DNA of 64,000 nucleotides from Pseudoalteromonas sp. H105 (GTDB lineage Bacteria; Pseudomonadota; Gammaproteobacteria; Enterobacterales; Alteromonadaceae). Under the pieces are notes generated by a model that was not told the origin of the DNA, did no database searches, and saw only the letters and a list, made by a program, of their open reading frames with translations. A program made the position numbers and the translations under genes. Where the stretch lies: NCBI RefSeq assembly GCF_001469215.1, contig NZ_LOFH01000013.1, positions 38,684 to 102,683 of the forward strand, in the 5' to 3' direction. Positions 18,549 through 26,586 of the stretch are shown here, in pieces; positions within the stretch are counted from its first letter, which is position 1, and each line of letters starts with the position of its first letter.

Positions 18549-19027
18549 CCGTGTAACTTTTCCTTTAATGCAATCGCAACCGAAGGGCTAACGAATTCAC
18601 TTACATCACCTTTGTGGCGTGCAACTTCTTTAACGAGCGTTGAAGAAATAAAGGAGTTCTTTTCTGCGGGAGTTAAAAAGACACTTTCTAAATCAGGATT
18701 TAGACGCCTATTCATATTCGCTAATTGAAATTCATAATCAAAATCAGATACAGCTCGAATACCGCGTATCAATACATTCGCTTTGTGATCGCGAGCAAGA
18801 TCAGCAAGTAAACCTGAAAAGCCAATAACACTCACATTGTCGATATGATTTAATAGGCTATTAGCCAAGGCAACGCGCTCTTCTAAACTGAAGCAAGGCT
18901 TTTTACTTGGGTTGTGTGCAATAGCAACAATGACGGTGTCAAACATTTTTGCTGCACGTTGAATTAAATCTGTGTGACCATTAGTGAGTGGGTCAAAGGT
19001 ACCCGGGTAAATTGCTGTAACTTTCAT
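18545..19027 (-). CDS. coaD: Phosphopantetheine adenylyltransferase
   Basis: Penultimate step of coenzyme A synthesis: adenylation of 4'-phosphopantetheine. The 160-residue length is standard. The nucleotidyltransferase motif TFDPLTNGHTDLIQRA (HxGH-type) lies at about 10-25, and NSFISSTLVKEVARHKGDV with the ISSTxVKE motif near residue 125. Followed with 4-bp overlap by the wzi-like gene. Confidence 0.96.
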   Translation of the reverse strand: MKVTAIYPGTFDPLTNGHTDLIQRAAKMFDTVIVAIAHNPSKKPCFSLEERVALANSLLNHIDNVSVIGFSGLLADLARDHKANVLIRGIRAVSDFDYEFQLANMNRRLNPDLESVFLTPAEKNSFISSTLVKEVARHKGDVSEFVSPSVAIALKEKLHG

Positions 19028-19271
19028 AAGATTTAGCTTAGTGTTATTTTGTTCGCTATATTAGCAGTGTTTGCAATGCAAATCAGCCCTCATACTCATT
19101 CAGATTTAGTGCTAACGTTAGTTTAATTCACTATGGATAAAGTGAACTCTATTTTTAAGATAGAAATTTTCATGGTGGTGTTTTATTCGAGTGGATTTGT
19201 ATATACTGCGCGGCTAGTATTAATTGCGTAAACTTTGAGCATTTGCTTTAAAAAATCTAGAGTAGCCGAAT

Positions 19272-19934
19272 ATGAGTACCAAGGACAAAATAATTAAGAC
19301 CAGCATAGCGCTGTTTAATCAGCACGGGGAACGTGCAATCACAACCAACCATATTGCTTCTCACATGGGGATTAGCCCCGGCAATCTTTACTATCACTTT
19401 AAAAATAAAGAAGACATTATTCGTCATATTTTTGCGTTATACAGTGAGCATTTACATACTCAGTTTAGCCCTGTTGATAAAAATGAAGATGGCTTTGTGC
19501 AATTAAGTGGCTACCTGGATGCATTGTTTGAATTGATGTGGCGATTCCATTTTTTCTACGATAATTTAGGCGATATTTTATCGCGCGATGACGAACTTAA
19601 AAAGAATTACATCGCCTTTCAAGCCGCGCTACTTACTCAAGTACGTGGCATTATAATTAGTCTACGCGACAGTGGTTTAATGGAACTTGATGATGAAGAT
19701 GCCACTGAACTTGCACACATGTTAAAGCTAACTGTCAGTTTTTGGACGCCTTATATAAAAGCGCGTCGGTTAAGCGGCGAACTTGCCCAGCAAGACATAT
19801 ACAAAGGTATTTTAAAAGTTATTGTACTGTTTAAAGCTTATGCGGCAGAGCAAAGTATTCCTAAACTGAATAAACTAAAAGAAAAGTACATTCAACTGTC
19901 ACAACAGACAGAACCAGCGGCTCAAGCTTGCTAG
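19272..19934 (+). CDS. TetR-family transcriptional regulator
   Basis: 220 residues. The N-terminal helix-turn-helix is well formed: TSIALFNQHGERAITTNHIASHMGISPGNLYYHFKNKEDI spans about 10-50 (typical GNLYYHF recognition helix). The rest is helical and divergent, as usual for the ligand domain. It stands alone between coaD and thiI, so its target cannot be inferred. Confidence 0.85.
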   Translation: MSTKDKIIKTSIALFNQHGERAITTNHIASHMGISPGNLYYHFKNKEDIIRHIFALYSEHLHTQFSPVDKNEDGFVQLSGYLDALFELMWRFHFFYDNLGDILSRDDELKKNYIAFQAALLTQVRGIIISLRDSGLMELDDEDATELAHMLKLTVSFWTPYIKARRLSGELAQQDIYKGILKVIVLFKAYAAEQSIPKLNKLKEKYIQLSQQTEPAAQAC

Positions 19935-20026
19935 ATTTGTTTATTTCCTAGACGTTAGATTTTTTGCTATAATCGCGCGCCCAGCACGTGGGTGCGTGAA
20001 TTCTTAAATTGCCAAACGAGTAAACT

Positions 20027-21484
20027 ATGCTTAAATTTATCGTCAAACTTCATCCTGAAATAGCCATTAAGAGCCGTTCAGTTCGTAAACGTTTTACAAA
20101 AGTGTTAGAAAATAACATTAAAATCGTACTACGTAAGCTAGACGAAAAAGTACAAGTTAAAAATAACTGGGATAACATTTCGGTTGTCACAAAAAGTGAT
20201 GATACACAAATGCGCCTTGATTTTATCGATGGTTTGCAACGAATTCCAGGTATCGTTCAGTTTATAGAAGTAACAGAAACCCAGTACGATAACCTTCATG
20301 ATATTTACGAAATTGCCTATGATTTAATTGGCCACACAATTGCGGGTAAGTCATTTTGTGTGCGATGTAAGCGCCAAGGTAAACATGAATTCACCTCAAC
20401 AGATGTTGAGCGTTATGTGGGGGGCGGATTAAATCAGCACGTTGAAGGTGCTCGCGTTCAACTTAGCCGCCCAGAAGTCACTATTCGTATAGAAATTAAA
20501 GATGATAAAGCGTATATCGTGACGCAAACTCATTTTGGTATGGCGGGCTTCCCATTACCCACACAAGAAGATGTGCTATCACTCATGTCAGGTGGTTTTG
20601 ATTCAGGTGTGGCTAGTTATCAGATGATCCGTAAAGGCGCACGAACTCACTTCTTATTCTTTAACCTTGGTGGTGCCGCTCACGAAATTGGCGTGAAGCA
20701 GGCCAGTTATTATATTTGGAAACAGTTTAGTTCTACGCACAAGGTAAAATTTGTGAGCGTAGACTTTGAGCCTGTGGTTGCAGAAATTCTTGAAAACGTT
20801 GAAAACAGCCAAATGGGTGTTGTGCTTAAACGAATGATGATGCGTGCGGGTAGTAAAATAGCAGAAAAAATGGGCGTGCAGGCACTGGTTACTGGTGAAA
20901 GTATCGGCCAAGTTTCAAGTCAAACGTTGGCTAACCTAAGTGTCATAGACCGTGTAACAGAAACACTTATTTTGCGTCCATTGATTCAGCATGATAAACA
21001 AGAAATTATTAATATTGCGCGCAAAATTGGCACGGCTGAAATGGCCGAGACTATGCCAGAATACTGTGGTGTTATATCTAAAAAACCGACGGTTAAAGCA
21101 AAGATTGAAGTGATAGAAACACAAGAGCAAAACTTTGATTTTGATGTATTAAATACTGTTGTGAAAAACGCACGTATTATGGATATTCGTGATATTGATG
21201 TAGAAGCAAAGCAAGAGCTTAAAGAGGCTGAGTCGGTATCTGATTTACCTGTCGGTGCCGTGGTTGTTGATATTCGCTCGCCAGAAGAAGAAGACGCCAA
21301 CCCGCTTGAGCTTGAAGGAGCTGAAGTATTGCACTTACCGTTTTTCCGCTTAGCGACTAAGTTTGGTGATTTACCGCAAGATAAGGATTACTACTTGTAT
21401 TGCGCCAAAGGGGTAATGAGTCAATTACAAGCACTTATATTGCATGAGAACGGTTTCGAAAATGTAAAAGTATACCGTCCATAA
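20027..21484 (+). CDS. thiI: tRNA 4-thiouridine synthetase ThiI with rhodanese domain
   Basis: Transfers sulfur to U8 of tRNA and in enterobacteria also to ThiS for thiazole. 485 residues in order: NFLD/THUMP region (about 1-165), PP-loop ATPase with LMSGGFDSGVASYQM near 187, the EYCGVISKKPTVKA cysteine segment, and a C-terminal rhodanese domain with YLYCAKGVMSQ whose Cys (about 459) is the persulfide carrier. The full long form is present. It ends in a strong terminator that reaches into the convergent panE-like gene. Confidence 0.96.
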   Translation: MLKFIVKLHPEIAIKSRSVRKRFTKVLENNIKIVLRKLDEKVQVKNNWDNISVVTKSDDTQMRLDFIDGLQRIPGIVQFIEVTETQYDNLHDIYEIAYDLIGHTIAGKSFCVRCKRQGKHEFTSTDVERYVGGGLNQHVEGARVQLSRPEVTIRIEIKDDKAYIVTQTHFGMAGFPLPTQEDVLSLMSGGFDSGVASYQMIRKGARTHFLFFNLGGAAHEIGVKQASYYIWKQFSSTHKVKFVSVDFEPVVAEILENVENSQMGVVLKRMMMRAGSKIAEKMGVQALVTGESIGQVSSQTLANLSVIDRVTETLILRPLIQHDKQEIINIARKIGTAEMAETMPEYCGVISKKPTVKAKIEVIETQEQNFDFDVLNTVVKNARIMDIRDIDVEAKQELKEAESVSDLPVGAVVVDIRSPEEEDANPLELEGAEVLHLPFFRLATKFGDLPQDKDYYLYCAKGVMSQLQALILHENGFENVKVYRP

Positions 21485-21512
21485 CGAGTACAGTTGCTTA
21501 TCTAAATGTGGG

Positions 21513-21538
21513 AGCGCGAATTAATTCGCGCTTTTTTT
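21513..21538 (+). terminator. thiI terminator, embedded in the 3' end of the panE-like gene
   Basis: Perfect hairpin AGCGCGAA-TTAA-TTCGCGCT at 21513-21532 followed by a run of T. Bases 21521 onward are also the last codons and stop of the convergent reductase, so its antisense encodes the KKSAN tail. Confidence 0.85.
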
Positions 21539-22420
21539 ATGCCTGATTTTATCTAAATAATATTGGTTGTACGGCGCTTTTAAATTAAGTAATTTAGCTT
21601 GCTGACAAATATAGCCACACATCGCGTCAATTTCAGTTGGCCGATTATGTACACTGTCCTGATGCATAGATGAAAAGTTATCCGCAGTGGCACTCATTAC
21701 CTTATATGCGTTTTCTAATGAGTCTGGGAGTGTTACGCCAGCGCCCAATTTATTGGCGACAAAGCAAGCCTCACTTACTAAGTTGAAAATATCACTGTTG
21801 TATTTAGGTGAGTTAAGCGCGCCATTTTTCACATTATAAAATGCACTTAGTGGATTAATCGCTATATTTATTAATAATTTCTGCCAGCGAATGGTGTCAA
21901 TTTGCTCACTATAGCTAAGGCTTGGGATAGCACAAAGAGTCGATACTAATGTGTGGTATTTTTTATCGGCAGCACTATAACAGGCCCCTAATATACTCTC
22001 ACCGTTCCCGGTGTGTATTACCGTTGCAGAGTTTGCTTTGAAGCCAGCTAATCGCGTTGTCAAAAAATAAACGGGTTGCTCATTTAGCATGCCCATAATC
22101 GGCGCTAAATCAGTCATCCCATTATGAGATAAAATCACTTCACATGAATCGTGAAGGTAAGGAGTTAACTGACTCAAAGCAGTCTGCACTTGATATGCTT
22201 TAACCGCAATAATAACAATATCAATACCGCCTAAGCAGGTTAAATTTTGGTTGTTGAGCGTTTTAATTTTAATTAACTGTTTGCCATTATTACCTTGATA
22301 GTAATATTGCTGGCCTGACTTTTTGCTACGGGTGATTAAAGTGACATTGTTTGTGGCACTTAGAAAATAACTATATAAAAGTCCAATAGCGCCATCACCC
22401 ACAATAACGATATTACTCAT
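21521..22420 (-). CDS. panE: 2-dehydropantoate 2-reductase family protein (PanE-like)
   Basis: NADPH-dependent ketopantoate reductase family, expected to make pantoate. The N-terminal nucleotide fold is IVIVGDGAIGLLYSYFLS. SHNGMTDLAPIM, TTRLAGFKA, and the catalytic Lys/Asn region IRWQKLLINIAINPLSAFYNVKNG match the family, as does SSMHQDSVHNRPTEIDAMCGY. The ATG at 22420 gives 299 residues; a frame opening 6 codons earlier is less likely. It overlaps the vanZ-like gene by 8 bp. Family members can have other 2-keto acid substrates. Confidence 0.85.
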   Translation of the reverse strand: MSNIVIVGDGAIGLLYSYFLSATNNVTLITRSKKSGQQYYYQGNNGKQLIKIKTLNNQNLTCLGGIDIVIIAVKAYQVQTALSQLTPYLHDSCEVILSHNGMTDLAPIMGMLNEQPVYFLTTRLAGFKANSATVIHTGNGESILGACYSAADKKYHTLVSTLCAIPSLSYSEQIDTIRWQKLLINIAINPLSAFYNVKNGALNSPKYNSDIFNLVSEACFVANKLGAGVTLPDSLENAYKVMSATADNFSSMHQDSVHNRPTEIDAMCGYICQQAKLLNLKAPYNQYYLDKIRHKKSAN

Positions 22421-22763
22421 GGCTCGGCTTTTTTCCAATATGACATGCTAGCTTGATAACAAAATAACTGGCAGCCCCTGCAAAGTCAGCAAAAAAATCA
22501 GCTACCGATGCTTGTCGGTAAGGGAGCATACCTTGCATTACTTCAATGGCTGCACCATACCCTGCAAGCAGAAAAATTTGCACCCATAAAGGTAGTTTAA
22601 ATGCTTTGTCCATCACGACAGCAAGAGCAAAAAAGATTCCAAAGTGAGCCACTTTATCAACATGCGGAAATAAGCTAGCAGCACCTTTAATTTCTTTGGC
22701 AAATAAAAAAGTAAAGGCCACTATGCTGACTAGAAAGAGTACTTGATAAACACGCCGAGTCAC
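22413..22763 (-). CDS. VanZ-like membrane protein
   Basis: 116 residues, GTG start, four hydrophobic segments. The HVDKVAHFGIFFALAVVMD block, AAIEVMQGMLPYRQASVADFFADFAGA are characteristic of the VanZ-like family (conserved D-K-x-x-H and E-x-x-Q...R...D...D-x-x-A-N/G). Upstream partner of the PanE-like gene by overlap. Biological role is unclear even for the family. Confidence 0.8.
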   Translation of the reverse strand: MTRRVYQVLFLVSIVAFTFLFAKEIKGAASLFPHVDKVAHFGIFFALAVVMDKAFKLPLWVQIFLLAGYGAAIEVMQGMLPYRQASVADFFADFAGAASYFVIKLACHIGKKPSHE

Positions 22764-22915
22764 AAAAAATCCTAAATCGTCTATAAATAGAGCCTCAGTA
22801 TATCAAACTAATTTCGTACTGCATCTGAACGATACACAGAAATATGTAAAGATTTATAATTTTGGCGTTATAATCCTTAGCATATTAATTTTTAAAATTT
22901 TGTTAGGAGAGACGA

Positions 22916-23398
22916 ATGCCTTCTTTTGATATTGTATCTGAAGTAGAAATGAACGAAGCCAAAAATGCGGTTGATAATGCAAATCGTGAACTAGAAACCC
23001 GCTTTGACTTTAGGGGCGTTGATGCATCAATTGAGCTTAACGATAAAACGATTAAGCTAAAAGCTGAAGCTGACTCACAAGTTATGCAGTTATTTGATAT
23101 TTTAGCGAACAAAATTTCTAAGCGTGGCATGGACGTATCAAGTCTTGAATTACAAGACATCTCGCGTGCAGGTAAAAACGTGTTTCGTAATGTAGCGCTT
23201 AAGCAAGGCATTGAAAAAGACGTAGCGAAAAAAGTAGTTAAAGCAATTAAAGACTCAAAAGTAAAAGTGCAAGCCGCTATCCAAGGTGAAGAAGTACGTG
23301 TAACAGGCAAAAAGCGTGATGATTTACAAGAGGCCATGCAAGTTGTACGCAGCGCTGAATTAGGTCAGCCGTTCCAGTTTAAAAACTTTCGCGATTAA
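22916..23398 (+). CDS. yajQ: YajQ family nucleotide-binding protein
   Basis: 160 residues starting MPSFDIVSEVEMNEAKNAVDNANRELETRFDFRG in the family, with good ribosome site TTAGGAGAG. Two ferredoxin-like subdomains; EEVRVTGKKRDDLQEAMQ and the GQPFQFKNFRD ending are diagnostic. YajQ homologues bind nucleotides and RNA, and a Xanthomonas member binds c-di-GMP; the role here is not shown. Confidence 0.96.
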   Translation: MPSFDIVSEVEMNEAKNAVDNANRELETRFDFRGVDASIELNDKTIKLKAEADSQVMQLFDILANKISKRGMDVSSLELQDISRAGKNVFRNVALKQGIEKDVAKKVVKAIKDSKVKVQAAIQGEEVRVTGKKRDDLQEAMQVVRSAELGQPFQFKNFRD

Positions 23399-23410
23399 TC
23401 GTTTATGACT

Positions 23411-23605
23411 GGGGTCTGTTGACCTTTTGGATTAAAATTCGTTCAAACTAGGGGCGGTTTGATCGCTGCACGAGGTTTGTAACCTAGTGGGCTAAGTCAA
23501 AACCGAGCAACAAAGAGTAAATCGACCCTAGGCTTGCTAAATAAGCCTTGAATCCTATTTTAAAAGCCAATCGACATTGATGTGTTGCTTGGCTTTTTTA
23601 TTTTT
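23411..23605 (+). ncRNA. Candidate structured RNA with its own terminator, between yajQ and btuB
   Basis: No ORF fits, but nested pairing is visible. GGATT (23429-23433) pairs with AATCC (about 23551-23555). CTAGGG (23448-23453) pairs with CCCTAG (23526-23531). CGGTTTGA (23455-23462) pairs with TCAAAACCG (23497-23505, one bulge). AGGTT (23473-23477) pairs with AACCT (23481-23485), and AGGCTT with AAGCCT (23530-23548) can compete with the second stem. The region closes with AAAAGCCAA (23562-23570) and TTGGCTTTT (23589-23597) plus a T-run, an intrinsic terminator. Could be a small RNA or a yajQ 3'-UTR RNA. I do not recognise a known family. Confidence 0.5.
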
Positions 23606-23770
23606 AACTATCTAAATTCAATGGTTTTAATGAGTGTTAAGTTGAGTGAAATACAATTTTGTTGGGCTTTTCTATATTTAACTCTATTTTAGCTGTATAG
23701 ACGTCCATTGACATTTATCCCTGAAATCATCACAATGGCGACCTATTTTCAAGGTGCTTACTAAATATTA

Positions 23771-23920
23771 AGGTATAGGTTTCAAGGTATTGAAATTTTT
23801 AGTGAGATAATCGGGAAGTTGGTGCGTTGCCATGAAGGCTACAATGCCAACACTGCCCCCGCAACGGTAATGCAAGTGCTAAGCACAAGCTGAGTCCGGA
23901 GACCGGCCTTGAGGTAATTT
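23771..23920 (+). promoter_or_regulatory. Cobalamin (AdoCbl) riboswitch upstream of btuB
   Basis: The conserved core is readable: TCGGGAAGTTGGTG at about 23811-23824, then CTGCCCCCGCAACGGTAA, then the B12 box GAGTCCGGAGACCGGCC. The closing P1 helix pairs CAAGG at 23783-23787 with CCTTG at 23907-23911. It lies 40 bases before the btuB ATG, so control is probably by hiding the ribosome site when B12 is abundant. Confidence 0.95.
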
Positions 23921-23959
23921 ACTATTTGCGTGTGCGGTGGGCACAGGCTTGGGGAACTC

Positions 23960-25813
23960 ATGCTAAACAAATCAACTTTAGGCGTAGCTATGACAGCTGC
24001 GTTATCATTTTCAGCGTCTGCTGAACAACAACCAATTGAACACATTACGGTTTCTGCCAATAAGTTTGAACAAAACATTAATGATGTACTTGCCAGTGTC
24101 ACGGTGATTGACCGTGCTGATATTGAATCAAGCTATGTACGTGACCTACCAAGCTTGTTATCAAAAGAAGCCGGCTTTCAAATTAATGCAAATGGTGGTT
24201 TTGGTCAAAATGCAGGGCTGTCTCTTCGCGGCGCAAGCTCGCGTCATACGCTTATTCTAATTGATGGCGTACGCACGGGTTCAGCTACTCTTGGCTATAA
24301 GAGTATTAGTAATATTCCACTTAATAGTATTGAAAGAGTAGAGATCATAAAGGGATCGCGTGCAGCGGTGTATGGTTCTGATGCATTAGCGGGTGTAATA
24401 AACATTGTCACCCGACAAGCACAAAACACGACGATCGACATTACAGCGGGTTCCGATTCTTATAAACAGCTACAGCTTGGAACAAGTGGGCAGTTTAGTG
24501 GTGTTGATGTGGCTTTAAACGCCGGGTATGAAAAAACCGATGGCTTTGATGTGTTGCAAGGATTAGCGCCAGATGAAGATGGCTACGAGAATAAAAATCT
24601 TGGCTTTAACATCGCATATCAAAATGAACAGTTAGGCACGTTTTTAGCTCAAGGGCAGTACTCTGAAGGAGAAGCGAGCTATGATAGTGCTTATAGCCCC
24701 GCGGATAGTACTGTTGAGCAAAGTGAATTTGAAAACTATCAAGCGTCAATCGGCTGGAAGAAAACGTTTGATAATCACAGCCACTCGCTCGATATTGCTA
24801 CTTCAAACGAGCGCTCTGATGATTCAAGAGTCAGTTATACCGGCGATGCGGTTATTGATACATTTGAAACCGAGCGTGAGCAAATTGATTACAACGGCCA
24901 ATACTTTTTAAATCAAGCTTTGACTGTCAGTGGCGGTATAAACTGGTATAAAGACCAAATAAACACTAGTTCAGGCAGCTACTTAAAAGACAGTCGAGAG
25001 GTGTTTGCAGTTTTTGCTGGTGCTTATTACGATGATGAGCAGGTGCTTGCAAATTTAACACTTCGTCAAGATGATGATCAGCAGTTTGGTAATGAATCGA
25101 CTTACACAGCCGCTGTGGGTTATCACTTAAACGAGATTGCAACGTTTAGGGTAAGCCAAAGCACGGGCTTTAAATCACCTTCGTTTAACGACCTTTATTA
25201 CCCGGGTTCTGGCAACCCAGCGCTCACCCCTGAGACTTCTGATAACCAAGAGCTTGGCTTGTCATTAAATGTGAAAGATATCAGTTTAGACGTGGCTATC
25301 TTTAGAAGTGATATTGAGAATAAAATTGCTTGGGCACCAAATGCCGCAGGCAAGTGGATACCTACTAATATCAATCAAGCACGTCATGAAGGGATTGAGT
25401 TTAGTCTTATTCAGCAGGTGTTTGGGTTTGATCACGCGTTCAACATGACTTATTTATCTGCTGATGATGCACAAACGGGCGAATCACTGACGTATGTCTC
25501 TAAGCAAAGTATAAATTGGTCGCTAAATAAAGCATGGGGTGCATTCGATGCTGGCCTTGAAATGCAATACCGTGGTGATCGCCGTGGTAAATTATCTCAA
25601 TTACCTTCTTATACGCTGTGGAACTTAGTGGGTCATTATCAAGCAACGGATAACCTGACCGTGTCGTTGCGCGTAGAGAATCTATTTGATAGAAACTACA
25701 ACGCTGTTGATGCATACGGTAAAGATATTGATGGCGATTATATAAATGATGAAATTTATTACTACAACACCGCAGAGCGTCGTGTGTTTGTTGGAGCCCA
25801 ATACCAGTTCTAA
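23960..25813 (+). CDS. btuB: TonB-dependent vitamin B12 receptor BtuB
   Basis: Outer-membrane TonB-dependent transporter for cobalamins, 617 residues. After a signal peptide (ending near SFSASA) comes the TonB box region HITVSANK, the plug domain with LSLRGASSRHTLILIDGVRTG and VEIIKGSRAAVYGSDALAGVINIVTR, then the 22-strand barrel ending FVGAQYQF. The ATG at 23960 follows GGGGAAC; a GTG 30 bases upstream is in frame but lies against the riboswitch. Substrate assignment is strongly supported by the upstream cobalamin riboswitch. Confidence 0.95.
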   Translation: MLNKSTLGVAMTAALSFSASAEQQPIEHITVSANKFEQNINDVLASVTVIDRADIESSYVRDLPSLLSKEAGFQINANGGFGQNAGLSLRGASSRHTLILIDGVRTGSATLGYKSISNIPLNSIERVEIIKGSRAAVYGSDALAGVINIVTRQAQNTTIDITAGSDSYKQLQLGTSGQFSGVDVALNAGYEKTDGFDVLQGLAPDEDGYENKNLGFNIAYQNEQLGTFLAQGQYSEGEASYDSAYSPADSTVEQSEFENYQASIGWKKTFDNHSHSLDIATSNERSDDSRVSYTGDAVIDTFETEREQIDYNGQYFLNQALTVSGGINWYKDQINTSSGSYLKDSREVFAVFAGAYYDDEQVLANLTLRQDDDQQFGNESTYTAAVGYHLNEIATFRVSQSTGFKSPSFNDLYYPGSGNPALTPETSDNQELGLSLNVKDISLDVAIFRSDIENKIAWAPNAAGKWIPTNINQARHEGIEFSLIQQVFGFDHAFNMTYLSADDAQTGESLTYVSKQSINWSLNKAWGAFDAGLEMQYRGDRRGKLSQLPSYTLWNLVGHYQATDNLTVSLRVENLFDRNYNAVDAYGKDIDGDYINDEIYYYNTAERRVFVGAQYQF

Positions 25814-25839
25814 TAGTAAGGATAATTAGTACTGAGTTT

Positions 25840-25870
25840 AAAGCTCGCCACCTACTGGGCGAGCTTTATT
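25840..25870 (+). terminator. btuB terminator
   Basis: AAAGCTCGCC (25840-25849) pairs with GGCGAGCTTT (25858-25867), followed by ATTT. Located 26 bases past the btuB stop. Confidence 0.8.
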
Positions 25871-25913
25871 TAAATCAGTATGTTGCTACATCTCTTAAAC
25901 AGAGTTCGGGCTA
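25868..25913 (+). repeat. Degraded right end of the 194-bp inverted-repeat element
   Basis: About 46 bases that align with the right end of the two intact elements at 46431 and 49225: TTATTTAA, TCA, TAT and TACATCTCTTAA match, then CAGAGTTC and GG. There is one single-base gap and about eight mismatches. No left end is visible, so it is a remnant. It ends on the msrA stop codon. Confidence 0.65.
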
Positions 25914-26444
25914 AATCAATTTACTCGCGTAAAGCTGTGCAAACTTTTTAAGTTTAGGGGCAATCAAAATACTGCAATATCCTTGGTTTGGGTTTTCATT
26001 GTAGTAATCTTGGTGGTATTGCTCTGCCGAGTAAAAATGACTTGCTGCGCTTACTTCGGTAACAATTGGTTCACGGATCTGTTTTTGCAATGCACTGATC
26101 GTCGCATTCGCCTGTAATTGTTGCTGCTCATCATGATAATAAATAACGCTGCGGTACTGGGTGCCAACATCGTTACCTTGACGATTTAACTGGGTAGCAT
26201 CATGTAGTGTAAAAAACATCTCTAGTAACGTGCTGTAGCTTATTTGGTTTGCATCAAATTCAAGTTGAACAACTTCTGCATGGCCTGAAAGTCCAGTGCA
26301 TATCTGTTTATACGTAGGGTTATCGGTATCACCACCCGTATACCCAGAGTTGACATTTATTACGCCTTCTACACGGCGAAAAGCAGCATCAATACACCAA
26401 AAACAGCCTCCACCAAACGTTGCTACTTCAATTTTTTTGCTCAT
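25911..26444 (-). CDS. msrA: Peptide methionine-S-sulfoxide reductase MsrA
   Basis: Repairs oxidised methionine (S-epimer) in proteins. The catalytic motif GGGCFWC is at about residues 11-17, followed by GVINVNSGYTGG, HAEVVQLEFD, and YHQDYYNENPNQGYC. The 177-residue length is normal for the single-domain enzyme. Convergent with btuB; its stop abuts the element remnant. Confidence 0.96.
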   Translation of the reverse strand: MSKKIEVATFGGGCFWCIDAAFRRVEGVINVNSGYTGGDTDNPTYKQICTGLSGHAEVVQLEFDANQISYSTLLEMFFTLHDATQLNRQGNDVGTQYRSVIYYHDEQQQLQANATISALQKQIREPIVTEVSAASHFYSAEQYHQDYYNENPNQGYCSILIAPKLKKFAQLYASKLI

Positions 26445-26586
26445 TGTTTACTCCCAAAAACGTTAAATCACTAACATGTTCTAGCCTAACAGAAGAACGG
26501 TAATAGCAGGGTTTTATTTCATAGATTAGGTAGAGCGAGGAAAGGAGAGAGGCGTTGCTGCCTAGTGCAGCAACGCTATAAGTACC

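Noticed and set aside
19949..19960. AGACGTTA near thiI as a MetJ box
   Set aside because: Only six of eight positions match, with no tandem neighbour, and thiI is not an expected MetJ target.
23411..23426. GGTC-TGTT-GACC as a yajQ terminator
   Set aside because: Only a 4-bp stem with a four-base T stretch broken by GG; the stronger terminator lies at 23562-23605.
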